A stretch of DNA of 64,000 bases from positions 3,348,001-3,412,000 of the forward strand of contig OZ241971.1 of NCBI GenBank assembly GCA_965204155.1, given 5' to 3'. Shown here piece after piece: positions 53,734 through 62,824 of the stretch (within the stretch, counting starts at the first letter, position 1; each line of letters opens with the position of its first letter). The position numbers and the translations under genes are program-made. The stretch comes from UBA6522 sp965204155 (lineage in GTDB: Bacteria > Pseudomonadota > Gammaproteobacteria > Steroidobacterales > Rariloculaceae). The notes beneath the pieces were generated by a model. The model searched no databases. It was not told where the DNA came from and worked only from the letters and a program-made list of their open reading frames with translations.

Positions 53734-54099
53734 TCAGCCGGAGAACGGTCGGGCCCCGCGCGTCAGCGCCTCGTTCCGGTCCCGGATTCGCATGAAGGCG
53801 TAGGGACCGGTTTTCGAGCTCCAACTTACGGTTTCCTGTCGGGCACGCTCCCGCGCCTCGCAACTCGGCCCGAACCGGGACCAGTCGCCGTGGGCCAGTC
53901 CGAGCCACATCGCGTGGCCGAGACTCGCGAACACGGTATAGAGGATCGCGAGCGTCCAGACGGCGCCGTTCACGGCCGCCGGGACGGAGAGGAGCGCCAG
54001 GATGGGCGTGGCAAGCAGTGCGATGGCCAGCCCCCCAAGCACGAGCAGGCGCTCGGACAGGGTGACGGGCGTGGGTGCATTGTTCGGATTGCGGTTCAT
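53734..54099 (-). CDS. Antisense-strand small membrane protein between traG and traD
   Basis: A 121-residue product from ATG 54099 with GGAGG 8 nt upstream. Two hydrophobic helices (LLVLGGLAIALLATPILALLSVPAA and AVWTLAILYTVFASLGHAMWLGLA) are followed by a charged tail. It is the only minus-strand gene in the tra region and converges on traG with a 5-bp gap. No family recognised; its position would suit an entry-exclusion or fertility-control protein, but that is speculation. Confidence 0.55.
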   Translation of the reverse strand: MNRNPNNAPTPVTLSERLLVLGGLAIALLATPILALLSVPAAVNGAVWTLAILYTVFASLGHAMWLGLAHGDWSRFGPSCEARERARQETVSWSSKTGPYAFMRIRDRNEALTRGARPFSG

Positions 54100-54161
54100 T
54101 GCGGCGACCTCCGGATCGGGAATAAACAGGTGTTGTGGGGCGCTGCCCGTGCCGGATGCAG

Positions 54162-54225
54162 CCCTTGCAGGGTGCAACCCATGCCGGGTGCAACCCTTGC
54201 AGGGCGCAACCCTTGCGGGCAGCGG
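54162..54225 (+). repeat. Four tandem 16-bp repeats upstream of traD
   Basis: Units CCCTTGCAGGGTGCAA, CCCATGCCGGGTGCAA, CCCTTGCAGGGCGCAA and CCCTTGCGGGCAGCGG run head to tail in non-coding DNA between the divergent membrane ORF and traD. A 16-bp period rules out selection for a protein repeat. Iterons, a regulatory array or part of an origin of transfer are possible. Confidence 0.7.
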
Positions 54226-54353
54226 TGCCCCTGTCTCCAACCCCTTGGATTCGCCCCTCCAGGGCTGCGCCCCGGCTCCTGCTGGCGCCGTGCGGGGGCA
54301 TGCCGCTCTGAGAGAGGTATGACGGGGCCACGCATGAGAAGGTCCGGACAACC

Positions 54354-56420
54354 ATGCTGAGGGCGTGGGGAGACGACACCGTCCGGGGCGGGCAGACGGT
54401 TTTCCACGGGCTGCGCATGTGGAGCCAGCTCGTGCGCGTCGGACTGCTGTTGACCGCGGCGCTCGCGGTCGCGGTGCCCGCCGTGCAATACCTTCGAACG
54501 GTGCCGGGGTATCACCTCTACGCCGCCGGGATGCTTACGCTCGCCGAAGCGAAACTCGCCATGGGCTACGAACCGGACTCGGGGCAGGCGCTGGTGCTGG
54601 AAAACGGGGAACGGGCTGTCTCGACGCTCCGGGACATCGTGGGCTACGCCCCGTGGCATGCCGCGCGGGACAACATTCTCGATACCGTCCGCTCCGGCAT
54701 GTGGCTCGGAGTAAAGATCGGGCTGGGCGTCGTGGCCGTCATGCTTGGCTGGTTCCGCTTCCAGGGCCGGCGCCTGAAGCGCAAGAAGCGCGTGCGCGGC
54801 GCCGAACTGGTCGCGGCGAAGGCGCTGGGCCGTACGGTGGAGCCGACGTCGCGGGCGGTCGCAAGGAAGTTTGCGGGGGCGCAGCCCCCGTACCGGATCG
54901 CGGGGGTGCCGTACCCGGAACGCGCCGAGACCCAACATACCATCGTGTCCGGCACCACCGGCTCGGGCAAGACGGTGCTGATTTCGGACCTGGTGGAACA
55001 GATCCGTTCCCGCGGCGAGCGCTGCGTCATCTACGACAAGATGGGCAGCTACACCAAGGCGTTCTTCGATGCCGGCAGGGACGTGCTGCTGAACCCGCTG
55101 GACGCCCGCGCCCCGCGCTGGTCGCCGTTCTTCGAGGCGAGAAGCCCGAGAGACTTCGACACGATGGCTGCCGCGCTCATTCCGCAGCAGAAGGACACCG
55201 TGGACCCGTTCTGGGTGACAGCGGCTCGGCAGTTGTTCGCCAACGGCGCGGGCGTGCTCTGGCGGAAGGGAGAGACGACCAACCGCGCGCTGGTGGAACA
55301 CCTGCTCAAGACCGATCTCTCGGACCTGGCGAAAGCCATGGAGGGCACAGTGGCGCAATCCATCGTGGACCCGCAGAACCCCAAGACCGCGCTCTCGGTG
55401 CGCGCCATGCTCACCGCCAACATCGGCGCCATGGAGGTCCTGGCGGACAGCGGAAAACCCTACTCCATCCGGGAATGGATTGCGGGGGACCGCGACGGCG
55501 GATTCCTGTTCCTCACCTCCCGCGGCGACCAGCACGCGAGTCTCAGGGGACTGATCTCCACGTGGCTCGAGATCGCCGTCAACTCCATGCTCTCCCTGGA
55601 ACAGGACGACGGCAGAAGAATCTGGGTGATCCTGGACGAACTGCCCACCCTGCACCGTGTACCGAGCCTTCAGTCGGGGCTCGCCGAGAGCCGCCAGTTC
55701 GGCGGATGCTTCGTGCTGGGCGTTCAGGTGGCGTCCGCCCTGAGAGACCTGTACGGCAAGAACGGCGCGGAGACGATCTCCGGGCTTTGCGGCACCCGGG
55801 TCGTATTCGCCGCCCCGGACCGGGACACTGCGCAGTGGTCGGCCGAGAGCCTGGGGCGAAGCGAGATCGAGGAGATATCCGAGGGGGTGAGCTACGGAGC
55901 CGATCCCTACCGCGACGGCGTGACGCTGATGCCGAGGCGGGAGCTTCAGTCGCTTGCGCTGCCGTCGGAGATCATGCGACTGCCGAACCTCAGCGGATAT
56001 CTGAAACTCCCCGGGCCGTTCCCGGTCGCACGGATCGAGCTTCGGTACACCAAACGGGACGCCGTGGCCCCGGCGTTCCTGGCTGGCAGGCATGAGGGGA
56101 CGCCGCGCAGGGCGCTTCCGGGCGGAACGGAAACACGCGTCGGGGGCGTGTCCGGCGGTTCGGCGGGTGACGGGCGCGAGACCCATTCCGCCGCGCCGGA
56201 ATCCCAGCCCGCGCTGCCGTTCTTGGAAGAAGGGTCCGGGGGCGAAGTCCACGGTGACGGCGGCGAGGGCGCCCAAGCGCCCGTTGCGGATGAAACGGAG
56301 CCGCGGCTCGCCGCGGACGAAACTCATGGGGGCGAATCGGGGAATACGATTTGTCCAGGCGACCGCGCCGGGATGGAGGACGCGGCAGCCGAACCGGACG
56401 AGGCCCAGGATTTCTACTGA
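54354..56420 (+). CDS. traD: TraD, type IV coupling protein
   Basis: A 688-residue protein. Two N-terminal membrane helices (about 30-47 and 121-137) are followed by Walker A VSGTTGSGKTV (about 197-207) and Walker B WVILDELPTL (about 424-433), with IVFAAPDRDTAQWSAESLG downstream. An acidic low-complexity tail (about 575-688) resembles the TraD tail that docks relaxosomes. It couples the TraI-DNA complex to the secretion channel. Its stop overlaps the traI start by one base. Confidence 0.92.
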   Translation: MLRAWGDDTVRGGQTVFHGLRMWSQLVRVGLLLTAALAVAVPAVQYLRTVPGYHLYAAGMLTLAEAKLAMGYEPDSGQALVLENGERAVSTLRDIVGYAPWHAARDNILDTVRSGMWLGVKIGLGVVAVMLGWFRFQGRRLKRKKRVRGAELVAAKALGRTVEPTSRAVARKFAGAQPPYRIAGVPYPERAETQHTIVSGTTGSGKTVLISDLVEQIRSRGERCVIYDKMGSYTKAFFDAGRDVLLNPLDARAPRWSPFFEARSPRDFDTMAAALIPQQKDTVDPFWVTAARQLFANGAGVLWRKGETTNRALVEHLLKTDLSDLAKAMEGTVAQSIVDPQNPKTALSVRAMLTANIGAMEVLADSGKPYSIREWIAGDRDGGFLFLTSRGDQHASLRGLISTWLEIAVNSMLSLEQDDGRRIWVILDELPTLHRVPSLQSGLAESRQFGGCFVLGVQVASALRDLYGKNGAETISGLCGTRVVFAAPDRDTAQWSAESLGRSEIEEISEGVSYGADPYRDGVTLMPRRELQSLALPSEIMRLPNLSGYLKLPGPFPVARIELRYTKRDAVAPAFLAGRHEGTPRRALPGGTETRVGGVSGGSAGDGRETHSAAPESQPALPFLEEGSGGEVHGDGGEGAQAPVADETEPRLAADETHGGESGNTICPGDRAGMEDAAAEPDEAQDFY

Positions 56421-59284
56421 TGGTGGCGTCCATCGGCGTCGTCGCGTCGGCCTCCCAGGGCGTCTCCTACTACGAACGCGACGGCTACTACGCAAAGGAC
56501 GACCCCGGCCACCGCGAAGCGAGCGTCTGGGCCGGACAGGGCGCGGAGTCGCTGGGCCTTTCCGGAGAGGTCGATCCGGAGACCTTCAGGAACATTCTGC
56601 ATGGCGAGGTGCCCGACGGCAGCGGCCAGCGGCTCGGGCGCAAGGGCAAGGACGGACGATTTGAGCACCGCCCGGGCCGGGATCTGACGCTTTCGGCGCC
56701 GAAGTCGGTCTCGCTCGCCGCGCTCGTGGGCGGCGACGAACGAATCATCCAGGCGCACGACCAGGCGGTGAAGCGCACGCTCGAGTGGTTGGAGCGCCAT
56801 GTGGCCGAAACCCGCGTCAGCGACCCCGCGACCGGAGGAATGACACGCGCCGGCGGACAGAAAGTCGTGGCTGCCACGTTCCGCCACGACACCTCCCGCA
56901 ACCTCGATCCGCAGCTTCACACCCACGCGGTCATCGCCAACATGGTCCGGGGCGGCGACGGCAAGTGGCGAACGATGGCCAACGAGAAGCTCTACCGCTC
57001 CAAGATGCTGCTCGGGGCGTTGTACAGGAGCGAACTGGCCAGCCGCCTGCAGGACCTCGGATACGGCATCGAAAAGAGTCATGCCGACGGCCGATTCGAG
57101 ATTGCCGGGGTATCCAGGGAAGTCGTCGAGGCGTTCTCCACCCGCCGCGCGGCCATTGTGGCGGCCATGAACGAACGGAAACTGGGTGACTCGAAGGACA
57201 ACCCGAGGCTGGCCGAGCGCGCCGCGCTCATGACCCGGGCGCACAAGCGGGACGTGGATCACGCCGGGTTGCGAGACCACTGGCAGAAACAGGCCGAGTC
57301 GCTGGGGTTCGATGCGAAGGGATTGGCCGATGACGCCATGTCGTGCACGGCGGATACGGAAAAGCGCCAAAGGGAACTGCGCCTGGACGAAGGCAGCGCG
57401 GCGGAACGGGCGGTCGCCTGGGCGGTCGCTCACCTGTCCGAACGCGAGGCGGTGTTTTCCAGAACGGACCTGCTGACCGCCGCGATCGCCCGGAAGCCCG
57501 GCGAGGTCCGGGTCGGCGAGGCGGTGACAGTGATCGAGGGACTCGTGAAGGAAGGAACGCTGCACACCTCGGACATCCCCGTGAAGGGGGATTCGCTGAC
57601 CACGGACCGGGCCGTGGCGGACGAACTGGAAACCATCGGGCTGATGGAGAAGGGAAAGGACGCGTCAACACCTGTGATGCGAAAGTGGCGCGTGACACCG
57701 CTGTTGCATCGGGGACGCCTCACATTCGGCCAGAAGGAAGCGGTGAAGCTGATCCTCTCGACGAAGGATCGCGTGGTGGGCGTGCAGGGTTACGCCGGCA
57801 CCGGAAAAACCACGATGCTGGACCGCGCCCGGGTGTTGGCGGAAAAAAACGGTTACCGGATGATGGGACTCGCCCCGTCGGCATCGGCGGCCAAGACACT
57901 CGGCACCGAAGCGGGGATGAAGAGCGAGACGCTGCAGCGGTTCCTGGCCCGCAACGACGGTGTGGCCGGGGGACGATTGACCGAACAGGGCGCGAGGGAC
58001 ATGCGCGAGGCCTTCTCCAAAACGGTGCTCGTGGTGGACGAGGCGTCTCTCGCCTCCACCGTTCAAATGCGAAACCTGCTGCGCATCGCGAACATGCTGC
58101 AAATCCCCCGCGTGGTGCTCGTGGGCGATGAGAAACAACTCGACGCGGTGGACGCGGGCAAACCGTTCGCCCAGCTCCAGCGCGCCGGCATGACGACCGC
58201 GAGAATGGACGAGATCATGCGCCAGCGAGACGACGAACTGAAGGAAGCGGTCCGGGCGAGCCTAGCGGGCGAAGTGAAGACCGCGTTCAAAAAGCTCGGC
58301 GGGCGCATCGCGGAGGCGGAGCGGGACAACCTGGCGGGCGCCGCGGCAGCACGCTGGCTGATGTTGCCCGAGGAAGAACGGGAAAAGACCGGATTGATGG
58401 CGCCGAGTCACGCCCTGCGCGAGCAGATCAACGCGTACATCCGAACGCGGCTGGTGCGGGACGGTGCGATCCACGGCCCCGGTATGAATACGAAGCGGCT
58501 GGTGTCAAGAGGCTACACCCGTGCGGAGATGACCGTGGCGGGGAACTACGCGCCGGGAGACACGGTCGCGTTTCACCGCCCGTACAAGAGCCTGGGGGTG
58601 GAGAAAGGCGAACATCGGCGAGTGTACGGGGTGGATCAGGCCACGGGCACCGTGTACCTGACATCGCCGGAGGGCAACCCGATCGCTTGGCAGCCCCTGC
58701 GCGTGGCCGCAAGTCGCGGCGCCGTAGAGGTCTACAAGAGCGAAAACATCGAGTTGCGCGTCGGGGACCGCATCCGCTGGACGAGGAACGACACCGCTCA
58801 CGGCCTGGTCAACAGCCACCTGGCGGAGGTAACGGAGGTGGGCAAGGAAAACGTGACGTTCAGGCTCGAGGACGGGCGCACGCTGGACATGCAGCGCAGC
58901 GATCCGCAATTGCGGCACCTCGACCGCGCGTGGGCCTCCACCGTTCATGCGTTCCAGGGACGCACCGTGGACAACGTGATCGCGGTGATGGAGGCCGGTC
59001 ACCCGCACCTGACGACCCAGAAGAGCTTCTACGTGGAGATCAGCCGGGCTCGGCACCGGGCGGAGCTTGTGACGGACGACAGGAAAGGGCTCGGCGAGCA
59101 GCTGGAAACGGCTACCGGCGAGCGCGTGGCGGCGTTGGAGGCGCTGGAGTTTGGGACCGAACGTGCCGTGGCCATGCCGGAAATGACCGCTGACGACAGT
59201 GGGAAGGCGGCGGCCGAGCCCACTGAACGCGACGGAAAGCGAGCGCTGCAACCGAAGGAATTGGAGCATGAGTTGGGGATGTGA
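56420..59284 (+). CDS. traI: TraI, MobF relaxase-helicase
   Basis: A 954-residue protein from ATG 56420. The TrwC-type relaxase domain is about 1-300: catalytic tyrosines in VSYYERDGYYAKDD (about 16-28), DLTLSAPKSVS, and the metal-binding His cluster FRHDTSR...DPQLHTHAVIAN (about 155-173). The RecD-like helicase has Walker A GYAGTGKTT (about 456-464), Walker B VLVVDEASLAS (about 535-545), VGDEKQLDAVD and STVHAFQGRTVDNVIAVME (about 838-856). It is shorter than F TraI (1756). It nicks oriT and unwinds the transferred strand. A decayed copy of its C-terminal helicase region is at 61739-61860. Confidence 0.95.
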   Translation: MVASIGVVASASQGVSYYERDGYYAKDDPGHREASVWAGQGAESLGLSGEVDPETFRNILHGEVPDGSGQRLGRKGKDGRFEHRPGRDLTLSAPKSVSLAALVGGDERIIQAHDQAVKRTLEWLERHVAETRVSDPATGGMTRAGGQKVVAATFRHDTSRNLDPQLHTHAVIANMVRGGDGKWRTMANEKLYRSKMLLGALYRSELASRLQDLGYGIEKSHADGRFEIAGVSREVVEAFSTRRAAIVAAMNERKLGDSKDNPRLAERAALMTRAHKRDVDHAGLRDHWQKQAESLGFDAKGLADDAMSCTADTEKRQRELRLDEGSAAERAVAWAVAHLSEREAVFSRTDLLTAAIARKPGEVRVGEAVTVIEGLVKEGTLHTSDIPVKGDSLTTDRAVADELETIGLMEKGKDASTPVMRKWRVTPLLHRGRLTFGQKEAVKLILSTKDRVVGVQGYAGTGKTTMLDRARVLAEKNGYRMMGLAPSASAAKTLGTEAGMKSETLQRFLARNDGVAGGRLTEQGARDMREAFSKTVLVVDEASLASTVQMRNLLRIANMLQIPRVVLVGDEKQLDAVDAGKPFAQLQRAGMTTARMDEIMRQRDDELKEAVRASLAGEVKTAFKKLGGRIAEAERDNLAGAAAARWLMLPEEEREKTGLMAPSHALREQINAYIRTRLVRDGAIHGPGMNTKRLVSRGYTRAEMTVAGNYAPGDTVAFHRPYKSLGVEKGEHRRVYGVDQATGTVYLTSPEGNPIAWQPLRVAASRGAVEVYKSENIELRVGDRIRWTRNDTAHGLVNSHLAEVTEVGKENVTFRLEDGRTLDMQRSDPQLRHLDRAWASTVHAFQGRTVDNVIAVMEAGHPHLTTQKSFYVEISRARHRAELVTDDRKGLGEQLETATGERVAALEALEFGTERAVAMPEMTADDSGKAAAEPTERDGKRALQPKELEHELGM

Positions 59285-59505
59285 ATGGCGTGGATTGAGG
59301 TAGAGTGAGGTGAAAGTCAAGCTCGCCGCAGAGAAAACAGGTGGGCATGACTGAAGGATAGCGTGAGTGAGTACGCCAAGACGGTCAGATCGAGTGAATG
59401 GCCGTGTGATCGGCCGCTGATATCTAGTTGCGGAAGTTCGCTTGAAGTAGCGCTCCGCGCTATAGTCGCAGCGGGGAATGAGCATCGACATTGAGCAGGA
59501 GCCGT
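59285..59505. other. Gap between traI and the defence pair
   Basis: About 220 bp with no supported gene. It marks a drop in GC content from the tra block to the cargo. An AGGA ribosome site for the next gene lies at its end. Confidence 0.35.
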
Positions 59506-60738
59506 ATGTACGTGGACTCAATTTGGTTGAGCGAGTTTCGAACGTTCAGGAAGTCGTCAATTCGGTTTGCGCATCCCGAGAGAAGAGTATTTCCCGGGTT
59601 CGATGGGCCGAAACTAGAGAACATGAATCTCGTGATTGGGGCGAACGGCTCCGGGAAGACGACTCTGCTAAAGGGTGTGGCCCTGGCCGCACTTGGTCCG
59701 GCAGTGGCCGATTCAGGACTGTTTCCATACTACCTCGTGCGGAGAGAAGATGGGCGACTCGATGGTGAAGGAGCGCTCATTGACGCTAGTTTCACACTTA
59801 ACGCTCAGGACCAAAGGGACATCTTTCCTGGTGAGCTGTCACGGGTTAAGTCCCGCATCCGTGTTGAGCGCCGCGGCGATCTAGAGAGATTGAGATGGGG
59901 GCATGGAGACGAGAAACGCTGGCATCCGATCTACAGCAAGCGCTCTGAGGCCTTTTTCTTTGTGGGTTACGGTGCGAACCGGCGGGTGGAGAAGGTCGGT
60001 CGTGTAGACGAGGCGGCACGGCAAGCGTCGTCGTTCACCCGTGCACAGCGGATCATGAGCTTGTTCGAGGAAGCATACTCCCTGCTTCCCTTGAGTCACT
60101 GGTTACCGCGGTATCAGGAGGCAAGGCCCGATCGGTTTAGTGAAGTGAAAATTCTTGTCAACCGTCTGCTCGGTCGCGGGGGGTACCGATTTACCGGCGA
60201 GATGGAAAGCGGAGAGTACGTTTTTCGACGCGGAAAAGTCAGTGTGCCGTTTCCGGCTCTATCGGATGGATATCGGGCTTTTCTCGGTTGGATTGGAGAC
60301 TTGCTCTTTCATGTCTGTGAGACGTGTCCCCCTGGTAAAGAGCTTGTAAAAAACCAAGGGATTGTAATGATTGACGAGGTAGATCTGCATATGCACCCTG
60401 GGTGGCAGATGGGACTGCTCCCGCGACTTGCCCGACAGTTGCCGGGTATCCAGTTTATCGTCACGTCGCACAGCCCTCTGCTGGTTGGCTCTCTTGAATG
60501 GCAGAACGTAGTCATCGCAAGACAACGATCGGATGGGAGTTGCAGGTTGGTGCGAGTGCAACTGGACGTATCGAAACTGGACGCTGATCAGATCCTTCTC
60601 ACGGAGCTGTTCGGCCTTGAGTCGACGCGCTGTGCAAGCCAGACGCGTCGGATGCGAAGTCTGCTGAAGAAGACTCGCGATGGCGATTCCGAGGCGGCGC
60701 GAGCCCTAATGGCCGAGCTGTCCGGTCCGGAGTCGTGA
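59506..60738 (+). CDS. AAA ATPase, Septu PtuA-like
   Basis: A 410-residue protein from ATG 59506 (AGGA 5 nt upstream; TTG 59491 would add 5 residues). ABC/SMC-like ATPase: Walker A VIGANGSGKTTLL (about 44-55), Walker B GIVMIDEVDLHMHPGWQ (about 285-301) and a switch FIVTSHSPLLV (about 318-328). SDGYRAFLGWIGDL stands in the signature position. An ATPase directly followed by an HNH nuclease gene with GTGA overlap is the architecture of Septu (PtuA-PtuB) anti-phage systems. The assignment to Septu rather than another ATPase-HNH pair is an inference. Confidence 0.75.
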   Translation: MYVDSIWLSEFRTFRKSSIRFAHPERRVFPGFDGPKLENMNLVIGANGSGKTTLLKGVALAALGPAVADSGLFPYYLVRREDGRLDGEGALIDASFTLNAQDQRDIFPGELSRVKSRIRVERRGDLERLRWGHGDEKRWHPIYSKRSEAFFFVGYGANRRVEKVGRVDEAARQASSFTRAQRIMSLFEEAYSLLPLSHWLPRYQEARPDRFSEVKILVNRLLGRGGYRFTGEMESGEYVFRRGKVSVPFPALSDGYRAFLGWIGDLLFHVCETCPPGKELVKNQGIVMIDEVDLHMHPGWQMGLLPRLARQLPGIQFIVTSHSPLLVGSLEWQNVVIARQRSDGSCRLVRVQLDVSKLDADQILLTELFGLESTRCASQTRRMRSLLKKTRDGDSEAARALMAELSGPES

Positions 60739-61607
60739 TCCGGTACGACGTGACCCCCGCCCAGCTCGAAGTTCTGGTGGACGGGCACGAACCGACATGG
60801 AGAACCAGGGCAACGGCTCGCACAGCGGAGTTGCGTAGGCAAGCGAAGTATAGGGAAGCGAGTTCGATCTGGGGGGAAATCAAAGCTGTCTTCATGACGG
60901 TCCAAGGAGACGGGAAATGTTGCTATTGCGAACGAAAATTTGACGGCAACTTGGCGCAGTACGAACTGGACCTAGAGCACTTCCGGCCAAAGGGAATGGT
61001 CAGGAAGTGGCAGTGTCCACCATCTCTTACGGGCGAAGGCGTTACCCCAACGGATCCCCCCAGGCGGAACAGTGGATACTATCTTCTCGCGTACCATCTG
61101 TTGAACTACGCAGCAGCCTGTAAACCGTGCAATTCGGGGCTCAAGAAGAACTATTTTCCAATTTCAGGCCAATACGATTTCGGTGGAACGGATCCGATGA
61201 CGATGCAAGCCGAAGCACCCTTCCTTCTCTTTCCCGTCGGGCGTTTGGATGTCGATCCAGAAGATGTGTTGTCGTTTTATGGAATTTTGCCGCGGAGTCG
61301 GTCGGGCGACGGATTCTTGAGGGTGCGGGGGCTGGTTACGATCGTTTTCTTTGGCCTTGATGATGTTCTTGGTCGCAAGAACCTGATGCGGGAGCGGGCA
61401 ACAGTTATCTGTGTCCTTAATTGTTTGCTCACAAAGGTAGCGGATGATGGGGACGCCGACGCGGAAGCACAAGTCGCGAGTATGGTGGCTCCGACGGCTT
61501 GGCACGCTAACTGCGCGCGCAGCTTCAAGCGGCTGTTTTATGCCGACCGGACTGAAGCGCGCAATGTGGTTGATGATGTCGAGAAGTTTCTGCAATCTAT
61601 TTCATAG
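60735..61607 (+). CDS. HNH endonuclease, Septu PtuB-like
   Basis: A 290-residue protein from GTG 60735, overlapping the ATPase stop. HNH zinc/metal motifs: KCCYCERKF (about 61-69), ELDLEHFRPKG (about 77-87, central His) and AACKPCNSGLKKNYFP (about 127-142). TIGR02646-like and PtuB-like nucleases share this CxxCE...D.EH.RPK...C..CN layout. It is probably the DNA-cleaving effector controlled by the upstream ATPase. Confidence 0.78.
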   Translation: MIRYDVTPAQLEVLVDGHEPTWRTRATARTAELRRQAKYREASSIWGEIKAVFMTVQGDGKCCYCERKFDGNLAQYELDLEHFRPKGMVRKWQCPPSLTGEGVTPTDPPRRNSGYYLLAYHLLNYAAACKPCNSGLKKNYFPISGQYDFGGTDPMTMQAEAPFLLFPVGRLDVDPEDVLSFYGILPRSRSGDGFLRVRGLVTIVFFGLDDVLGRKNLMRERATVICVLNCLLTKVADDGDADAEAQVASMVAPTAWHANCARSFKRLFYADRTEARNVVDDVEKFLQSIS

Positions 61608-61738
61608 CGAAGTTCCCAAATAGTTGATGGCCGGTGCGGCGAATGGGTACGGTTGTTAAACGAGTTTCACTTCTTGATCGATCAATTGCACCAGGATAGT
61701 CGGCAAATTGCTGGCTGCGCGTGGTCATACGCCGCCAT
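61608..61738. other. Gap between HNH gene and the traI remnant
   Basis: No gene or regulatory structure is supported in this stretch. Confidence 0.3.
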
Positions 61739-61860
61739 GATCCGCAATAGCGGCACGTGGACCGGGGCTGGGCCTCGACCGTGCATTGATTCCAAGGCGC
61801 ATCGTGGACAGCGTGATCGCGGTGATTGAGGCGGATCCAACGCAAAATTGCAGACTCTGA
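61739..61860 (+). pseudogene. Decayed fragment of a traI helicase C-terminal region
   Basis: Aligned by eye with traI from about 58903: GATCCGCAATAGCGGCAC versus GATCCGCAATTGCGGCAC, GGGCCTCGACCGT versus GGGCCTCCACCGT, TTCCAAGGCGCATCGTGGAC versus TTCCAGGGACGCACCGTGGAC and GTGATCGCGGTGATTGAGGC versus GTGATCGCGGTGATGGAGGC. The original would encode the STVHAFQGRTVDNVIAVMEA motif, but stops and a single-base deletion break the frame. It is non-functional and marks where a second tra region or a duplicated traI end once lay. Confidence 0.7.
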
Positions 61861-61930
61861 AGGAACGGATGGGACATTTCTGCCGAAGCGATGGTGAGTC
61901 GCAAACGAGTCTAGACAAGCATGCCACGGT

Positions 61931-62806
61931 TTACTGAGACAGATAGTCGTACTTTTCCAGCAGCACGGAGTTGAATTTGTCTATCCAATTCAGGGCATGG
62001 GAGATGTTGTCGTTACCGATCTGAATGCGTTCGACCCACAGTCGATATGGGGGAGTAGAGAACGGCACCAACAATGACACGAATCCGATTGGTGCCGAAT
62101 CCAATTCATATCGTGGGGAAAACGTTCCATCTCGGTGCTGTGTGAGAGACCAATCCACGGATTCTAGCCAAGACCCATGAACGGTTTCGGACAATACTCC
62201 GTACGCGGTTCGGTATAGCTCCGGATCCACAACCTCTTCAAAGATGTCGAAGAACGTTTTGCCCTGGACACGCCATCCATTCGCGTCTTGTCTGGAAAAA
62301 CTGGCCTGAGTCAGGTTATCGCGTTCCAGTTTTTCCTGTATGGAATTCAAGAGTCGTTGGCCAGGCTTGGTAGCGGAAAACGGCGAGCCGGACTGTAGTT
62401 CGCGCAGAATGCGCAGTCTGTTCCTGTAGGAACACATCCGATAGTCCTCAATTACCGAATCGTCATTCTTCAGGAGATACGTTGCCATGACAGAGGCTTC
62501 CACCACGGAGCGCTCGACAACGAGAATGAACTCTGCGTGGTGCGTCTTGTAGAGTTCAAGAGCCTGTTTGAGGAGTTTCCACGTTCGGATGAGCAGGCCG
62601 AGGATCGCAGCATCGTTGGAGGGATATCCCGTGGGATTCCGTTCTTCATGTCTCAGGCGGCTGACAAGATCGTAAATTTCAACCACGTCCTCATAAAAAT
62701 TCAGTGCATAACGGTCCAGAGTGTCGCCCGCTTCGAGGAAGTTGGCGACGTAGTTTTCATCATACTTCGCCATGATGGGTCGAAGCTCGTCCATTACATC
62801 GTGCAT
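61931..62806 (-). CDS. DUF5677-like hypothetical protein (copy 1)
   Basis: A 291-residue, mostly helical protein. It shares blocks with the next gene: NPTGYPSNDAAILGLLIRTWKL, VEASVMATYLLKNDDSVIEDYRMCSYRNRLRILRE, GWRVQGKTFFDIF, ETVHGSWLESVDWSL. Membership of the DUF5677 group is suggested by the R..xEA..xxxYL and late H..S motifs but is not certain. No function is known. Both copies sit in the lower-GC cargo block beside a Septu-like pair, so a defence-related role is possible. Confidence 0.6.
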   Translation of the reverse strand: MHDVMDELRPIMAKYDENYVANFLEAGDTLDRYALNFYEDVVEIYDLVSRLRHEERNPTGYPSNDAAILGLLIRTWKLLKQALELYKTHHAEFILVVERSVVEASVMATYLLKNDDSVIEDYRMCSYRNRLRILRELQSGSPFSATKPGQRLLNSIQEKLERDNLTQASFSRQDANGWRVQGKTFFDIFEEVVDPELYRTAYGVLSETVHGSWLESVDWSLTQHRDGTFSPRYELDSAPIGFVSLLVPFSTPPYRLWVERIQIGNDNISHALNWIDKFNSVLLEKYDYLSQ

Positions 62807-62824
62807 GCTGACTGTGCTTACTTG

